From the NCBI RefSeq assembly GCF_003002095.1, contig NZ_PVZC01000001.1:1364001-1428000 (forward strand): a DNA stretch of 64,000 nucleotides, in the 5' to 3' direction. Below are positions 51,689 through 61,858 of this stretch, one piece after another; positions within the stretch are counted from its first letter, which is position 1, and every line of letters starts with the position of its first letter. This DNA comes from Allonocardiopsis opalescens (GTDB lineage Bacteria > Actinomycetota > Actinomycetes > Streptosporangiales > Streptosporangiaceae). The position numbers were made by a program, and so were the translations under genes. The notes under the pieces were generated by a model that was not told where the DNA came from, ran no database searches, and was given only the letters and a program-made list of their open reading frames with translations.

Positions 51689-53824
51689 ATGTCGCGGAGC
51701 GCGGACGACGAGCGGCGCGAGGGCACGCACAACCGGCTCGGTGGCCAGGTGGGCGGCTCGGCGGTGCAGGCACGCGACATAGGGCAGGTCACCATCAACA
51801 GCGCTGCGCCCGAGCGCTTCGTGCCGCACCTGCTCCCGCTCCCGCCCGCCCACTTCATCAACCAGCGCGCGCTGCTGGACCGCTTCGGCGCCCTGGTGGC
51901 CCAGCGCAGGGACGGCGGACGTCCGCTGGTCCTGCTGGTCAGCGGCGCGCAGGGCGTCGGCAAGACCGGCTTCGCCCTGCGCGCCGCGGACGACTTCGGC
52001 GGAGGCTTCCCCGACGGACGGCTGTACGCGGATCTGGCCGAGCACCGCCTCGGCGGTGCCGTGGACGTGCTCGGGGTGCTCCGCCGCCTGCTGCGCGGCC
52101 TGGCGGTGCCGGCCGAGCGGATCGACGCCTGGTCCGACGACCTCGTCGGCCTGTACCGCACCGTGACCCACGGCCGCCGGCTGCTGCTGGTGATCGACAA
52201 TGCCGAGCAGTACCCCGACGTCAAGTGGCTGCTGCCCAGCTCCCCGCACGCGCTGGTCGTCGTGGTCGGCCGGACCCGGCTGGCCGAGCTGGTCAGCGAG
52301 GAGGCGGCGGTGCCCCTGGTGGTGGCGCCGCTGACCCCTGCGGACGGCGGCGAGTTGCTCGCGCGGATGGCCGACCTGCACGGGGTGGGAGACGAGGTCG
52401 AGCGGCTGGCCGAGCTGTGCGGCGGCCTGCCGGTGGCGCTGCGGTCGTGCGCGTCACGGCTGCGCCGCGGCTCCCGGGACACCGTCGCAGAACTGCTCGC
52501 GCTGCTCGCCGACGAGCGGCGGCGCCTCGGCGCGCTGTCGATCGACGCCGTCTTCGACGCCGCCTACGCCGACCTGGCCCCGCCCCTGGCCCGCTTCTAC
52601 CGGCGGCTCGGCCTGCTGGCCGGAAAGCGCCTGGAGCCGGAGACCGCCGGAGTGATCGCGGGCACCACGGCCGACGAGGCGCGCGGACTGCTGCGAAGGC
52701 TCGCGGACGCCTACCTGGTCGAGGCCGACGGCGACGACCGCTGGTACTGGCACGACCTGCGCCGGCTGCACGCCCGGCAGCGTGGAGAGGCGGAGGACCC
52801 GGTGGCGGAGCGCGACGCGGCCGAGCGGGAGCTGGTGCGCTGGTACCTGGACCGCGCCGCCGCCGTCGACCGCCTGGTGTCGGGCGGCCGCTGGCGGCTC
52901 GGCGGCCACGACGACTCCGTACAGCCCTTCGCCGGCGCCGCCGAGGCGTCGGCCTGGATCGACGCCGAGCTGCCCCAGCTGGAGCAGGCCGTGCGCACCG
53001 CGCACCGGCACGGCTGGCACGAGCTGGTCTGGCGGCTGGTCGAAGTGCTGTGGCCCGTCTACCACGCCCGCAAGAACTACACGACCTGGATCGAGGCGCA
53101 CGAGCTGGCGGTGGACTCCGCTCGGCGGTGCGGCCACGACGGCGCGCTGGCCCGCATGCTCAACCAGCTGACCCGCGCCTACCACGAGCAGGCGGCGACC
53201 CTGCGCACCAGGGGGCGCGGCGAGCGCGCCGCCGCGCTGCTGGAGCAGGCCGGCGGGTACCTGGCGGAGGCGCGCTCGGCGGCCGACAGGTCCGGCGGTC
53301 CGCACGTGCGCGCCGCCGTGCTCGACACCCTCGCGCTGGTCCGCGGCGCGCACGGCGACCTGCCCGGCGCGCTCGCCGCCCTGGACGAGTCCGAGGCGCT
53401 CTACACCGGACTCGGCGACCGGCGGGGCGTCGCCTTCGCCCGCTACGAGCGCGGCAAGCTGCTGGCCGAGCACGGCCGCGCCGCCGAGGCGATCCCCGTG
53501 CTCGACTCGGCGCTCGACGCGCTCCCGTCCGGCGACCGCAGCGCCGCGTGCCGGTTCCGGCTGCGGCGCGCCGAGGCGCGCCGCGCCCTCGGCGAACTCG
53601 ACGCGGCCGAGTACGACGCCGGAGCGGCCCGGGCCGCCGCGCAGGGGCTGGGCCGCCGGGAGCTGGAGGTCACCGCCCTGCGCCTGCTCGGCGCGATCGC
53701 CGCAGAGCGCGGCGACGCCCCGGCGGCCGAGCGGTACCTGCGCGAGGCGCTGGCCGTCGCCGAGGCGGCCGGAAGCCCGCAGCTTCAGCAGCTGCGCGAC
53801 CACTTCGGCGGCTCCGGCGCGTAG
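51689..53824 (+). CDS. NB-ARC/STAND receptor with TPR repeats and N-terminal amyloid (RHIM-like) motif
   Basis: A 711-residue signal-transducing NTPase. Residues 15-32 carry NRLGGQVGGSAVQARDIG, an amyloid-type signalling motif of the RHIM-like BASS class. The NB-ARC module follows, with a P-loop (GAQGVGKT, about 86-93), Walker B (RLLLVIDNAE, 164-173) and the GLP motif (GGLP, 245-248), then a winged-helix part. From about 400 a series of TPR-like helices forms the sensor. Such NLR-like proteins oligomerise on ligand binding and template amyloid growth in an effector carrying the same motif. A matching 131-residue protein lies at 55698-56093. The ligand and the outcome here are inferred. Confidence 0.82.
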   Translation: MSRSADDERREGTHNRLGGQVGGSAVQARDIGQVTINSAAPERFVPHLLPLPPAHFINQRALLDRFGALVAQRRDGGRPLVLLVSGAQGVGKTGFALRAADDFGGGFPDGRLYADLAEHRLGGAVDVLGVLRRLLRGLAVPAERIDAWSDDLVGLYRTVTHGRRLLLVIDNAEQYPDVKWLLPSSPHALVVVVGRTRLAELVSEEAAVPLVVAPLTPADGGELLARMADLHGVGDEVERLAELCGGLPVALRSCASRLRRGSRDTVAELLALLADERRRLGALSIDAVFDAAYADLAPPLARFYRRLGLLAGKRLEPETAGVIAGTTADEARGLLRRLADAYLVEADGDDRWYWHDLRRLHARQRGEAEDPVAERDAAERELVRWYLDRAAAVDRLVSGGRWRLGGHDDSVQPFAGAAEASAWIDAELPQLEQAVRTAHRHGWHELVWRLVEVLWPVYHARKNYTTWIEAHELAVDSARRCGHDGALARMLNQLTRAYHEQAATLRTRGRGERAAALLEQAGGYLAEARSAADRSGGPHVRAAVLDTLALVRGAHGDLPGALAALDESEALYTGLGDRRGVAFARYERGKLLAEHGRAAEAIPVLDSALDALPSGDRSAACRFRLRRAEARRALGELDAAEYDAGAARAAAQGLGRRELEVTALRLLGAIAAERGDAPAAERYLREALAVAEAAGSPQLQQLRDHFGGSGA

Positions 53825-53861
53825 GCCGGGCCGCCGAGCCGCGGATCAGGCACCAGCCCCT

Positions 53862-55580
53862 TCACCCGCGGGGGGGGGTGACGAATACCGACCCCTCGGT
53901 GCCCCCCGCGCGGACGCGCAGGCCGTGCCGGAGCCCGGTGGGCGGGCGGCCCTCGCGGAGCCAGGCGTAGACGGCGGCGATGACCAGGGCCGGTTCGAGG
54001 GCGCCGCCGGTGCCGCGGTAGGCGACGGTCGACAGTTCGCGGCCGTCGGCGTGGCGGAGCAGGAGGCGGCGGGTGTCCAGGGCGGCGCCGGCGAGGAGGC
54101 AGCCGGGGTGGTCGGCCAGGGTCTCGTCCAGCCACCGCGCCGCGGGCGTCTCGGCCTCGGGGTCGTCGCGCAGCAGTACGGGGGAGCCGTTGAGGTGCCG
54201 TAGCCCGGCCTCGGCCAGGGCGAGCAGGAAGGCGCCCGGCGGGGCGCCGGGGCGGCCGCCGGCCGAGGGCGACACCGGGAAGCGCCGCAGGGTGACGGTT
54301 CCGGCGGGCCCGTCGCCCGGATCGGCGCGCAGCAGCGCGTCCACCAGGAAGGCGCGCGGCCGGTCGCCCGTCTCCGCTTCCGGCTCCGGTACCGGCCGGA
54401 CCAGCGCTTCGGTCTCCGGTTCCGGCAGCCGCATCAGCCGGTAGAACTCGCGCCGTAGCAGCCGGGCGGACTCGCCCGGCGCGCCGAGGGTGCGGCCGGT
54501 GATCGCGGTGTGCCGGCCCGGGGTGTGCGCGGCGCGCACCCGCTCCACGGCGGCGCGCAGATCCTCGCCGGGGGAGAGCGCCGGCAGCGCCCGCAGCAGC
54601 GCGCCGGTGGGGGAGCCGGGGTCGATCTGCTCGGCCGCGCCCGGCGAGGCCAGCAGCGTCGGACGGTCCAGCGCGGCGCCGTAGAAGGAGGTGGAGCCGT
54701 GGTCGCCGATCACCACGTCGGCGGCGATCAGCGCCGCCCGCCAGCCCTCGCGCGGCGGGAGCAGCCGCAGTCCGGAGTCGAGCGCGTCGGCCAGCACCGC
54801 TCTGACCTGGAACGGGTCATGCCAGTACCAGATGTTGGGATGCAGGATCAGCGCGACGCGGTACTCGTCGGCGGGCAGCTCGGCGACCAGGCGGCGCGGC
54901 AGCTCCAGCGCGGCGGCGAGGGTGCCGCGCCCGCCCCAGGTGGAGTTCACCACGACCAGGCGCCGCCCGTCGCGCACGCCCAGCCGGCGCCGGAAGGCGT
55001 CGCGCCGCGGCAGGCTGACCCGGATCCGGTCGAAGCAGGGGTCGCCGACGACCACGGCGCGCTCCACCGCCGCCGGGCAGCTGCGGCGCAGCCGCTCCAG
55101 CTGCTCGGGATGGGAGAGCCCGAGCACCGCCGGGATCACCCGCCCCCGGTGGGTCAGCTCGTGCCGCGACAGCCCGGCCGAGGAGAAGCCGTCACCCGTG
55201 GAGCTCGGTACCAGCCTGTTGTACCCGGCGCCGTGCGAGAGGGTGACCAGCGGCGCCCTGATCCGGCGCAGCCCGGCGTTGACGCTGGCGGACACCGCGA
55301 GGTCGAAGGCGCGCGAGCGCACCGCCCGCCGCCACGGCCACACCGTCGCGCCGATGTCGGCCAGGAACTCCGCGAGCCCGAGGTCGAAGGCCGAGCCCCG
55401 GTCGACGGTGAACACGACGTCGACCCGGGGATCGGCGGCGGCCACCGGGAGCACGTCGAGCAGGCGGGTGACCGAGGTGACATTGCGCGCGACCGCCAGC
55501 ACCCTGCGCTCCGGCCGCCAGGTCCACCGGTAGGCCGCGCGGGGTCCCTCGCGGTCGCGAAGCGCTCCCCACTCGGGCAC
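53862..55580 (-). CDS. GT-B-like protein related to CDP-glycerol glycerophosphotransferases
   Basis: A 572-residue protein, homologues of which are often mislabelled 'translation initiation factor 2' in actinomycetes. Two Rossmann-like halves are visible: RRVLAVARNVTSVTRLLDV near the N-terminus, then HPNIWYWHDPFQVRAVL and AALIAADVVIGDHGSTSFYG. The last pattern (D-x-V-I-x-D-x-S-S/T) is like the CDP-glycerol poly(glycerophosphate) transferase site. A less conserved C-terminal third follows. The GTG at 55580 with GAGGG upstream is used. It lies on the opposite strand between the amyloid receptor and its candidate effector. Confidence 0.6.
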   Translation of the reverse strand: MPEWGALRDREGPRAAYRWTWRPERRVLAVARNVTSVTRLLDVLPVAAADPRVDVVFTVDRGSAFDLGLAEFLADIGATVWPWRRAVRSRAFDLAVSASVNAGLRRIRAPLVTLSHGAGYNRLVPSSTGDGFSSAGLSRHELTHRGRVIPAVLGLSHPEQLERLRRSCPAAVERAVVVGDPCFDRIRVSLPRRDAFRRRLGVRDGRRLVVVNSTWGGRGTLAAALELPRRLVAELPADEYRVALILHPNIWYWHDPFQVRAVLADALDSGLRLLPPREGWRAALIAADVVIGDHGSTSFYGAALDRPTLLASPGAAEQIDPGSPTGALLRALPALSPGEDLRAAVERVRAAHTPGRHTAITGRTLGAPGESARLLRREFYRLMRLPEPETEALVRPVPEPEAETGDRPRAFLVDALLRADPGDGPAGTVTLRRFPVSPSAGGRPGAPPGAFLLALAEAGLRHLNGSPVLLRDDPEAETPAARWLDETLADHPGCLLAGAALDTRRLLLRHADGRELSTVAYRGTGGALEPALVIAAVYAWLREGRPPTGLRHGLRVRAGGTEGSVFVTPPRG

Positions 55581-55697
55581 GGTCCCTCGAATCCAGTGAC
55601 GTCTCGGCGGCGGCCGGCACCGGCGCCTTTCCGGCCGCGACCGCACCGAATACCTTAGCGGCAGGGCGCCGCGCGAGGCGGCGAGGAGGAGGCGGGC

Positions 55698-56093
55698 ATG
55701 CAGATCGAGCTGATCACCGCGGCCGTCACGGCCGCCGCGGGCGGCGTGGCCGGCGAGGCGGCCAAGCAGGCATGGACGGCGCTGACCGGGCTGGTGCGGC
55801 GGGCCTTCGGCGAGCGCGGCACCGAGACCGTGGCGCTGGAGGCGGTCGCCGAGCAGGCCGCCGGGGGCGCCGTGGACGAGGTGGCGGTGCGCAGGCTCGC
55901 GATGCTGCTCCAGTTGCAGGCCGAGGCCGACCCCGCCTTCGGCCGCGAGCTGGACGCATGGGTGCGCGGCGACGCCCGGCCGCTGCTGCGCACCGGCGAC
56001 GGCGACGTCGCCAACACCATCGAGAGGGGCGCCCGCATCGGCGGCTCGGTCGTGCAGGCCCGCGACATCCACGGACGCTTCGACCTGCCCTGA
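55698..56093 (+). CDS. Candidate amyloid-controlled effector (Bell-like domain plus RHIM-like motif)
   Basis: A 131-residue protein. Residues 1-95 are predicted helical and begin with a hydrophobic/amphipathic helix (IELITAAVTAAAGGVAG then EAAKQAWTALTGLV), the layout of the Bell domains regarded as bacterial counterparts of fungal HeLo-like pore formers. Residues 106-126 (NTIERGARIGGSVVQARDIH) match the motif at the N-terminus of the NB-ARC receptor: both share GGSxVQARDI. GGAGGAGG precedes the ATG. The architecture 'effector domain plus C-terminal amyloid motif' fits a membrane-damaging executor switched on by the receptor; this role is inferred. Confidence 0.75.
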   Translation: MQIELITAAVTAAAGGVAGEAAKQAWTALTGLVRRAFGERGTETVALEAVAEQAAGGAVDEVAVRRLAMLLQLQAEADPAFGRELDAWVRGDARPLLRTGDGDVANTIERGARIGGSVVQARDIHGRFDLP

Positions 56094-56301
56094 TCCCTCG
56101 GGCCGCGCGGCCGCCCGCGCGGCGCGGCCGGCCCGGGGACGCCTCCGGCGGAACCCTGAGGCGCCCCCCATTCGTCCCTCTGTCGGCCCTGAGAGCGGGT
56201 CACCTCCCGCTCCGGCCTCAATAGACTCGCCCGTGACCGGCCCGCGACGCGCGGCCGGGAGGCGCGGCCGAGGTGCCCGCGGAGACGTCTGTGGAGGACG
56301 A

Positions 56302-58722
56302 GTGAGCAGTCGAGGTGACCGCCCCGCGGGAACGGCGGACGCGCCGGAGCGGCCGTCCGGCCTGACCGACGCCGAGGTGGCCCAGCGGGTCGCCGCCGGG
56401 CAGACCAACGACGTGCGGGTGCGCACCGGCCGCACACTCGGGCAGATCATCCGCGCCAACGTGTTCACCCGGCTGAACGCCATCGTCGGCGTGCTGTTCG
56501 CGATCATCCTCGTCATCGGCCCGATCCAGGACGGCCTGTTCGCCGGCGTCATCGTCGCGAACATGGCCATCGGCATCTTCCAGGAGCTGCGGGCCAAGCG
56601 CACTCTGGACCGGCTGGCCATCGTCGGCGAGGCGCGGCCCCGGGTGCGCAGGAACGGCACCACCGCCGAGCTGCCGCAGGACCAGGTGGTGCTGGACGAC
56701 GTCATCGAGCTCGGCCCGGGCGACCAGGTCGTGGTCGACGGCGTGGTCACCGAGGCCACGGCCCTGGAGATCGACGAGTCGCTGCTCACCGGCGAGTCCG
56801 AGCCGGTGCTCAAGCGGCCGGGCGACCCGGTCATGTCGGGCAGCTTCGTGGTGGCCGGCACCGGCAGCCACCGCACCACCCGCGTCGGCAAGGAGGCCTA
56901 CGCCGCTCGGCTGGCCGAGGAGGCGTCCCGGTTCACCCTGGTCCGCTCCGAGCTGCGCTCGGGCGTCGACCGCATCCTCACCTACATCAGCTGGCTGCTC
57001 ATCCCGATCGGCCTGCTGATCGTCACCAGCCAGCTGTTCCGCGCCGACCAGGCCCTGCCCGACGCGCTGCGCGGCATGGTCGCCTCGCTGGTCTCGATGG
57101 TCCCCGAGGGCCTGGTGCTGATGACCAGCATCGCCTTCGCGGTCGGCATCATCCGGCTCGGCCGCCGGCAGTGCCTGGTGCAGGAGCTGCCCGCCATCGA
57201 GACCCTGGCCCGCGTCGACGTCGTCTGCCTGGACAAGACCGGCACCCTCACCGAGGACGGCATGCGCCTGGCCGAGCTGCGGCTGCTCGACGGCGCCGAG
57301 GCGGCCGAGGTGCACGACGTCCTGGCCGCGCTGGCCGCCGACGAGAGCCGCCCCAACGCCAGCCTGCGCGCCATCGCGGAGGCGTACCCGAAGGACCCCG
57401 GCTGGCGGCGCACGGCGGTCGCGCCCTTCTCCTCCGCCCGCAAGTGGAGCGGCGCCGGCTTCGACGGGCACGGCGACTGGATCCTCGGCGCCCCCGACGT
57501 GCTGCTGACCGACGACGGCCCGGTGGCGGCCGAGGCCGAGCGGGTCGCCGCACGCGGCCTGCGGGTGCTGCTGCTGGCGCGCGGCGCGCACCCGGCCGAC
57601 AGCGGGCGCGCCCTCGACGGCCTGACCCCGGTGGCGCTGGTCGTGCTGGAGCAGCGGGTCCGCGACGACGCGCGGCCCACCCTCGACTACTTCGCCGAGC
57701 AGGGCGTCGGCCTCAAGGTGATCTCCGGCGACAACGCCGCCTCGGTGGGCGCCGTGGCCGGCGCGCTGCGGCTGCCCGGCTCCGAGTCGCCCACCGACGC
57801 CCGCGACCTGCCCGCCGACGAGGCCGGGCTCAGCGAGCGCATGGGCGCGGGCAGCGTCTTCGGCCGGGTGGCCCCCCACCAGAAGCGCGACATGGTGGCG
57901 GCGCTGCGGCGGCGCGGGCACACCGTGGCGATGACCGGCGACGGCGTGAACGACGTGCTCGCCCTCAAGGACGCCGACATCGGGGTGGCGATGGGCGCCG
58001 GCAGCCCCGCCGCCCGGGCCGTCTCGCAGATCGTGCTGCTGAACAACCGCTTCGCCACCCTGCCGCACGTCGTGGCCGAGGGCCGCCGCGTCATCGCCAA
58101 CATCGAGCGGGTCGCCGCCCTCTTCCTCACCAAGACCGTCTACGCCATGACGATGTCCACCATCGTCGGGCTGTTCGGGGTGGCCTACCCGCTGCTGCCC
58201 CGGCACGCCACCCTGATCAACGCGCTGACCATCGGCATTCCCGCCTTCATCATCGCGCTGGCGCCCAACACCGAGCGGGCCAGGGCGGGCTTCGTACCCC
58301 GGGTGCTGCGGCTGTCGGTGCCGGCGGGCGTGGTGGCCGGCGTCGCGGCCATGGTCAGCTACCTGATCGTCACCAACGGGGCGGGCTCGGTCGACCTGGC
58401 CGCCCGCACCACCCCCGTCATCACCCTCTTCCTGGTCGCGCTCTGGGTGCTGGTGCTGGCCGCCCGCCCCTACACCTGGTGGCGGGTGGTGCTCATCGCG
58501 GCCATGGCGGCCGGGTTCCTCGGCGCGCTGCTCATCCCCTTCGGACAGCAGTTCTTCGCACTCGACCCCACCGACACCGGCAATCTCGCGGTCGCCCTGG
58601 CCACCGCGGCCGTGGCCGCCGCGCTCATCAGCCTGATCCGCTTCGCGGACCGCCGGCTGTGGCCGCCGGCGCCCGAGACCGCCGCCCCGGCCGAGGAGCC
58701 GGCCGAGGCGGTGCGGGCCTGA
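56302..58722 (+). CDS. HAD-type P-type ATPase (CtpE-like cation exporter)
   Basis: An 806-residue membrane ATPase. The phosphorylation motif DKTGTLTE, the actuator motif LLTGESEP (TGES), the membrane motif MVPEGLVLM and the hinge MTGDGVNDVLALKDADIG are all intact. Eight to ten membrane segments are visible. The short length and PEGL motif resemble mycobacterial CtpE, a calcium-type transporter. The GTG at 56302 follows GGAGGA. It should move a cation, probably Ca2+ or Mg2+ (inference), out of the cytoplasm. Confidence 0.88.
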   Translation: MSSRGDRPAGTADAPERPSGLTDAEVAQRVAAGQTNDVRVRTGRTLGQIIRANVFTRLNAIVGVLFAIILVIGPIQDGLFAGVIVANMAIGIFQELRAKRTLDRLAIVGEARPRVRRNGTTAELPQDQVVLDDVIELGPGDQVVVDGVVTEATALEIDESLLTGESEPVLKRPGDPVMSGSFVVAGTGSHRTTRVGKEAYAARLAEEASRFTLVRSELRSGVDRILTYISWLLIPIGLLIVTSQLFRADQALPDALRGMVASLVSMVPEGLVLMTSIAFAVGIIRLGRRQCLVQELPAIETLARVDVVCLDKTGTLTEDGMRLAELRLLDGAEAAEVHDVLAALAADESRPNASLRAIAEAYPKDPGWRRTAVAPFSSARKWSGAGFDGHGDWILGAPDVLLTDDGPVAAEAERVAARGLRVLLLARGAHPADSGRALDGLTPVALVVLEQRVRDDARPTLDYFAEQGVGLKVISGDNAASVGAVAGALRLPGSESPTDARDLPADEAGLSERMGAGSVFGRVAPHQKRDMVAALRRRGHTVAMTGDGVNDVLALKDADIGVAMGAGSPAARAVSQIVLLNNRFATLPHVVAEGRRVIANIERVAALFLTKTVYAMTMSTIVGLFGVAYPLLPRHATLINALTIGIPAFIIALAPNTERARAGFVPRVLRLSVPAGVVAGVAAMVSYLIVTNGAGSVDLAARTTPVITLFLVALWVLVLAARPYTWWRVVLIAAMAAGFLGALLIPFGQQFFALDPTDTGNLAVALATAAVAAALISLIRFADRRLWPPAPETAAPAEEPAEAVRA

Positions 58723-58779
58723 GCGGCGGCCGGGCCGTGCCGTACCGCCGGACGGACGGTGTGCTCCCGGCCTGACGCC

Positions 58780-59559
58780 TCAGCGCACCGCCGCCCCCGC
58801 CGCGGCGAACTCGGCGGCCACCACATCGGGGTAGTCGGAGATCACGCCGTCCACCCCGTCGCGGATCATCTTGCGGATGAAGCGGCGCCGGTTGACCGTC
58901 CAGGCGAACACGCGCATCCCGTGGCCGCGCACCTGGCGCACGTACGGGGCGTTCACCCGGAGGAAGTGCGGGTTGACCAGGTCGGCGTAGGCCGACACCT
59001 GGCCCAGCCCGCGCTGGCCGTGCGCCCGGCCGAGGACGGCGGTGGACACCCACGGCAGCCGCCGCTTGACGGTGCCGACCAGGTCCCAGCAGAAGCTCTG
59101 CAGGATCAGCCGGGGCCGCCCGGGGGTGGCCGCGAGCCAGTACGGGTCGGCGGCGAGTTCGGCGAGCAGGTGCTCGGCCGAGGGCGCGGTCCCCCGCGAC
59201 GCCTTGACCTCCAGCAGCACGCCGAGCTCCAGCGCGCGCAGCCGGTCCAGCGCCTGGCGCAGCGTCGGGATGGGCTCGCCGGCGAAGCGCCGGTCGAACC
59301 ACGAGCCCGCGTCCAGCTCGCGCAGCTCGGCCAGGGTGAAGTCCGACGCGTTCCACGGGTGCCGGTCGGGGAAGCGCAGCCGGGCGTCGGAGGTGCGGCC
59401 GAGCGTGGGGTCGTGCAGCACCACGAGCTCGCCGTCGGCACTGAGCCGCACGTCGAGCTCGACCATGTCGGCGCCGCGCCGGGCGGCCTCGTCGATCGCG
59501 GCGAGGGTGTTCTCCGGCGCGTACGCCGAGGCACCGCGGTGGGCGATCACGGTCACCAT
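58780..59559 (-). CDS. Glycerophosphodiester phosphodiesterase
   Basis: A 259-residue cytoplasmic GDPD. The catalytic IAHRGASAYAPENT, metal-binding ELDVRLSADG and VVLHDPTLGRTSD motifs are complete, and the C-terminal FAWTVNRR and GVDGVISDYPD complete the barrel. It splits glycerophosphodiesters to glycerol 3-phosphate and an alcohol. The ATG at 59559 has GGGAG just upstream. It converges on the P-type ATPase gene. Confidence 0.92.
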   Translation of the reverse strand: MVTVIAHRGASAYAPENTLAAIDEAARRGADMVELDVRLSADGELVVLHDPTLGRTSDARLRFPDRHPWNASDFTLAELRELDAGSWFDRRFAGEPIPTLRQALDRLRALELGVLLEVKASRGTAPSAEHLLAELAADPYWLAATPGRPRLILQSFCWDLVGTVKRRLPWVSTAVLGRAHGQRGLGQVSAYADLVNPHFLRVNAPYVRQVRGHGMRVFAWTVNRRRFIRKMIRDGVDGVISDYPDVVAAEFAAAGAAVR

Positions 59560-59908
59560 CTCATCTCCCGTACGGCTCCGGGTCCGGCGCGGCGCCTGTG
59601 CGGCGGCGCGCTCGACGCCCACCGTCGAGCTTGACCAAGCGCGGTTATCGCCCGCTTTCGGCCAGGCGAGCGCGGGGTGAGCGTCTGCCGGGCATCGGGC
59701 GCCGGCGGCGGGCGCGCCGCCGTGCGCCCGCGGCCCGTCGGGACGCGGCGCGCCGGGGGAGCGGTACTGGGGATTCATCATCCGTTCAGCAAACCGCAGC
59801 GCGCCGTCCGGCGCAGGGTGGCGCGCCTGTGAAAATGCGGTAGTGCTAGCCCCACCTGCGCGGGTCTGCCTGGCCGGGTGGCGGCGGCCCCCCGTTGCGC
59901 CTACGGTC

Positions 59909-61858
59909 GTGTCCGTGGGTGAGGTCTCCCTCGGTGAGCTGCTGCGCAGCCCCCGGCTGCTGCTGTCGAGCTGGCCGTGGCGCTCGCTGTACTACCTGCT
60001 GGGCAGCTGCGTCGTGGGCGCCGTCACGCTCCCGGCGCTGCTGGTGCTGACCGGCGCCGGGGTGCTCACCCTCTCCTTCCTGATCGGTGTGCCGCTGCTG
60101 CTGCTGGTGCCGATGTTCGCCCGCGGCCTGGCCCGCCTGGAGCGGCGGCGGCTGGCCGTCATCGACCCCGCGCCGCTGCCCACGGTCCGGGCGGCCCGGC
60201 ATTCGCCGGGTGCCTGGGGCTGGCTGTCCGGCCTGCTCAGGGACGGCTCCACCTGGCGCGACGTCGGCTACATGGTGCTGTTCGCCTTCGTGCTCGCGCC
60301 CTTCGACGCCGTCGTGCTGTGGGTGCTGGTGGTCGGCCCGCTGCCGATGGTGGCCGCGCCGCTCTACGCGCCCTCGGGCGCCCCGGTCGGCCCGACGGCG
60401 CTGCTGGACCTGTGGTGGCTGGCACGCTACGCCGACGGCTGGCTCGTCTCGCTGCTCGGGCTGGTGCTGCTGCTGGTCGCCGGCTACCTGCTCACCGTGC
60501 TCGCCGTCGTCCGGGTCCGGCTGGCCCGGGTGCTGCTCACCCACCAGCCCGAGCCCATCCTCGCCAAGACGGCCTGGCAGGCGATGACCCGCCAGCGCTT
60601 CCTGCTGTCGGCATGGCCGTGGCGCTCGGCCGTCTACCTGCTCAGCTCCGCGGCGGTCGCGCTGGTGGTGGGGGTGCTGCAGGCGGGGCTGCTGGTGGTG
60701 GGCGGCATCGGCTCGGTGGTCCTGATCGGGCTGCCGCTGCTGGCGCTGTCGCTGCTGGCCGGGGTGCCCGTCGCCTCCGTCGAGCGCTGGCGGCTGCGCC
60801 TGGTCGACACCGGCCCGGCCGCCGACCCGCACCGCGAGCCGGACGGCCCCGGGATGTGGAGCTGGCTGCTGACCCGCTACGGGGAGGCGGTCACCTGGCG
60901 GGAGCTGGGCTACACGGTGCTGTTCGTCGTGGTGCTCGCCCCGCTCGACCTGCTGGTGAGCATGCTCCTGCTCATCATCCCCGTTGCGCTGCTCAGCGCC
61001 CCGCTGGTGCTGATGTTCACCCAGGAGCCGGTGGCGATCGCCTTCTGGGAGATCTCCACCCTGCCCGAGTCCCTGTTCGCGGTCCCGGTCGGGCTGGTGC
61101 TTCTCGCCGTCTCCGGCTACCTGCTCACCGCCGTGGCGGGTTCGCGGGGCGCGCTGGCCCGGCTGATGCTGGCCCCGCACGAGGAGCAGCTGGGCGCCCA
61201 GCTGGTCGAGGTGGAGCGCTCGCGCGCCCGCCTGGTCGACGCCTTCGAGGTGGAGCGGCGCCGGATCGAGCGCGACCTGCACGACGGCGCCCAGCAGCGC
61301 CTGGTCTCCCTCGCGATGAGCCTGGGGCTGGCAAAGCTCGACCTGCCGCCGGGCTCCGAGGCGGCCGAGCAGGTCGCCTCGGCGCACGAGCAGGCCAAGC
61401 TGGCCCTGGCCGAGCTGCGCGAGCTGATCCGCGGCATCCACCCCCAGGTGCTCACCGACCGGGGCCTGCCCGCGGCGGTCGCCGACGTCGCCGACCGCTC
61501 ACCGGTCGCGGTGACCGTCGACATGGAGCTGCCGCACCGTCTGCCCGGCGAGGTGGAGGCGGCGGCGTACTTCATGGTCAGCGAGGCGCTGTCCAATGTC
61601 GCCAAGCACAGCGGCGCGCGGCGCGCCATCGTCGCCGGCCGCTTCGCGGACGGCTCCCTCATCGTGGAGGTCACCGATGACGGCCGCGGCGGCGCGGATC
61701 CGTCGCTAGGCACCGGGATAACCGGTCTCGCGGACCGCGTCGCGGTCCTGGACGGCACACTAAAGTGGTCGAGTCCCCCCGGCGGCCCGACCGTGCTTCG
61801 TGTGGAGATCCCGTGCGCCCAGAGCAGCCTGACCGACCGGCAACCGGTCGCCGAGTAG
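59909..61858 (+). CDS. Sensor histidine kinase with tandem membrane sensor modules
   Basis: About 649 residues. Two homologous multi-span modules fill the first 410 residues: each begins [14 protein letters not shown] or [16 protein letters not shown] and has a later WRxxGYxVLF motif, so the sensor is internally duplicated. A HisKA_3 domain follows with the phosphorylated His in [15 protein letters not shown], then an HATPase with [11 protein letters not shown] and DDGRGG. The start is uncertain (several GTGs near 59843-59915). It overlaps the response-regulator gene by 46 bases, so the two form one NarL-type two-component system; the signal is unknown. Confidence 0.85.
   Translation: MSVGEVSLGELLRSPRLLLSSWPWRSLYYLLGSCVVGAVTLPALLVLTGAGVLTLSFLIGVPLLLLVPMFARGLARLERRRLAVIDPAPLPTVRAARHSPGAWGWLSGLLRDGSTWRDVGYMVLFAFVLAPFDAVVLWVLVVGPLPMVAAPLYAPSGAPVGPTALLDLWWLARYADGWLVSLLGLVLLLVAGYLLTVLAVVRVRLARVLLTHQPEPILAKTAWQAMTRQRFLLSAWPWRSAVYLLSSAAVALVVGVLQAGLLVVGGIGSVVLIGLPLLALSLLAGVPVASVERWRLRLVDTGPAADPHREPDGPGMWSWLLTRYGEAVTWRELGYTVLFVVVLAPLDLLVSMLLLIIPVALLSAPLVLMFTQEPVAIAFWEISTLPESLFAVPVGLVLLAVSGYLLTAVAGSRGALARLMLAPHEEQLGAQLVEVERSRARLVDAFEVERRRIERDLHDGAQQRLVSLAMSLGLAKLDLPPGSEAAEQVASAHEQAKLALAELRELIRGIHPQVLTDRGLPAAVADVADRSPVAVTVDMELPHRLPGEVEAAAYFMVSEALSNVAKHSGARRAIVAGRFADGSLIVEVTDDGRGGADPSLGTGITGLADRVAVLDGTLKWSSPPGGPTVLRVEIPCAQSSLTDRQPVAE

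Noticed and set aside
59846-61441. 531-codon minus-strand frame opposite the sensor kinase
   Set aside because: The composition is extremely Gln/His/Arg-rich, whereas the plus strand encodes membrane segments and a complete kinase domain.
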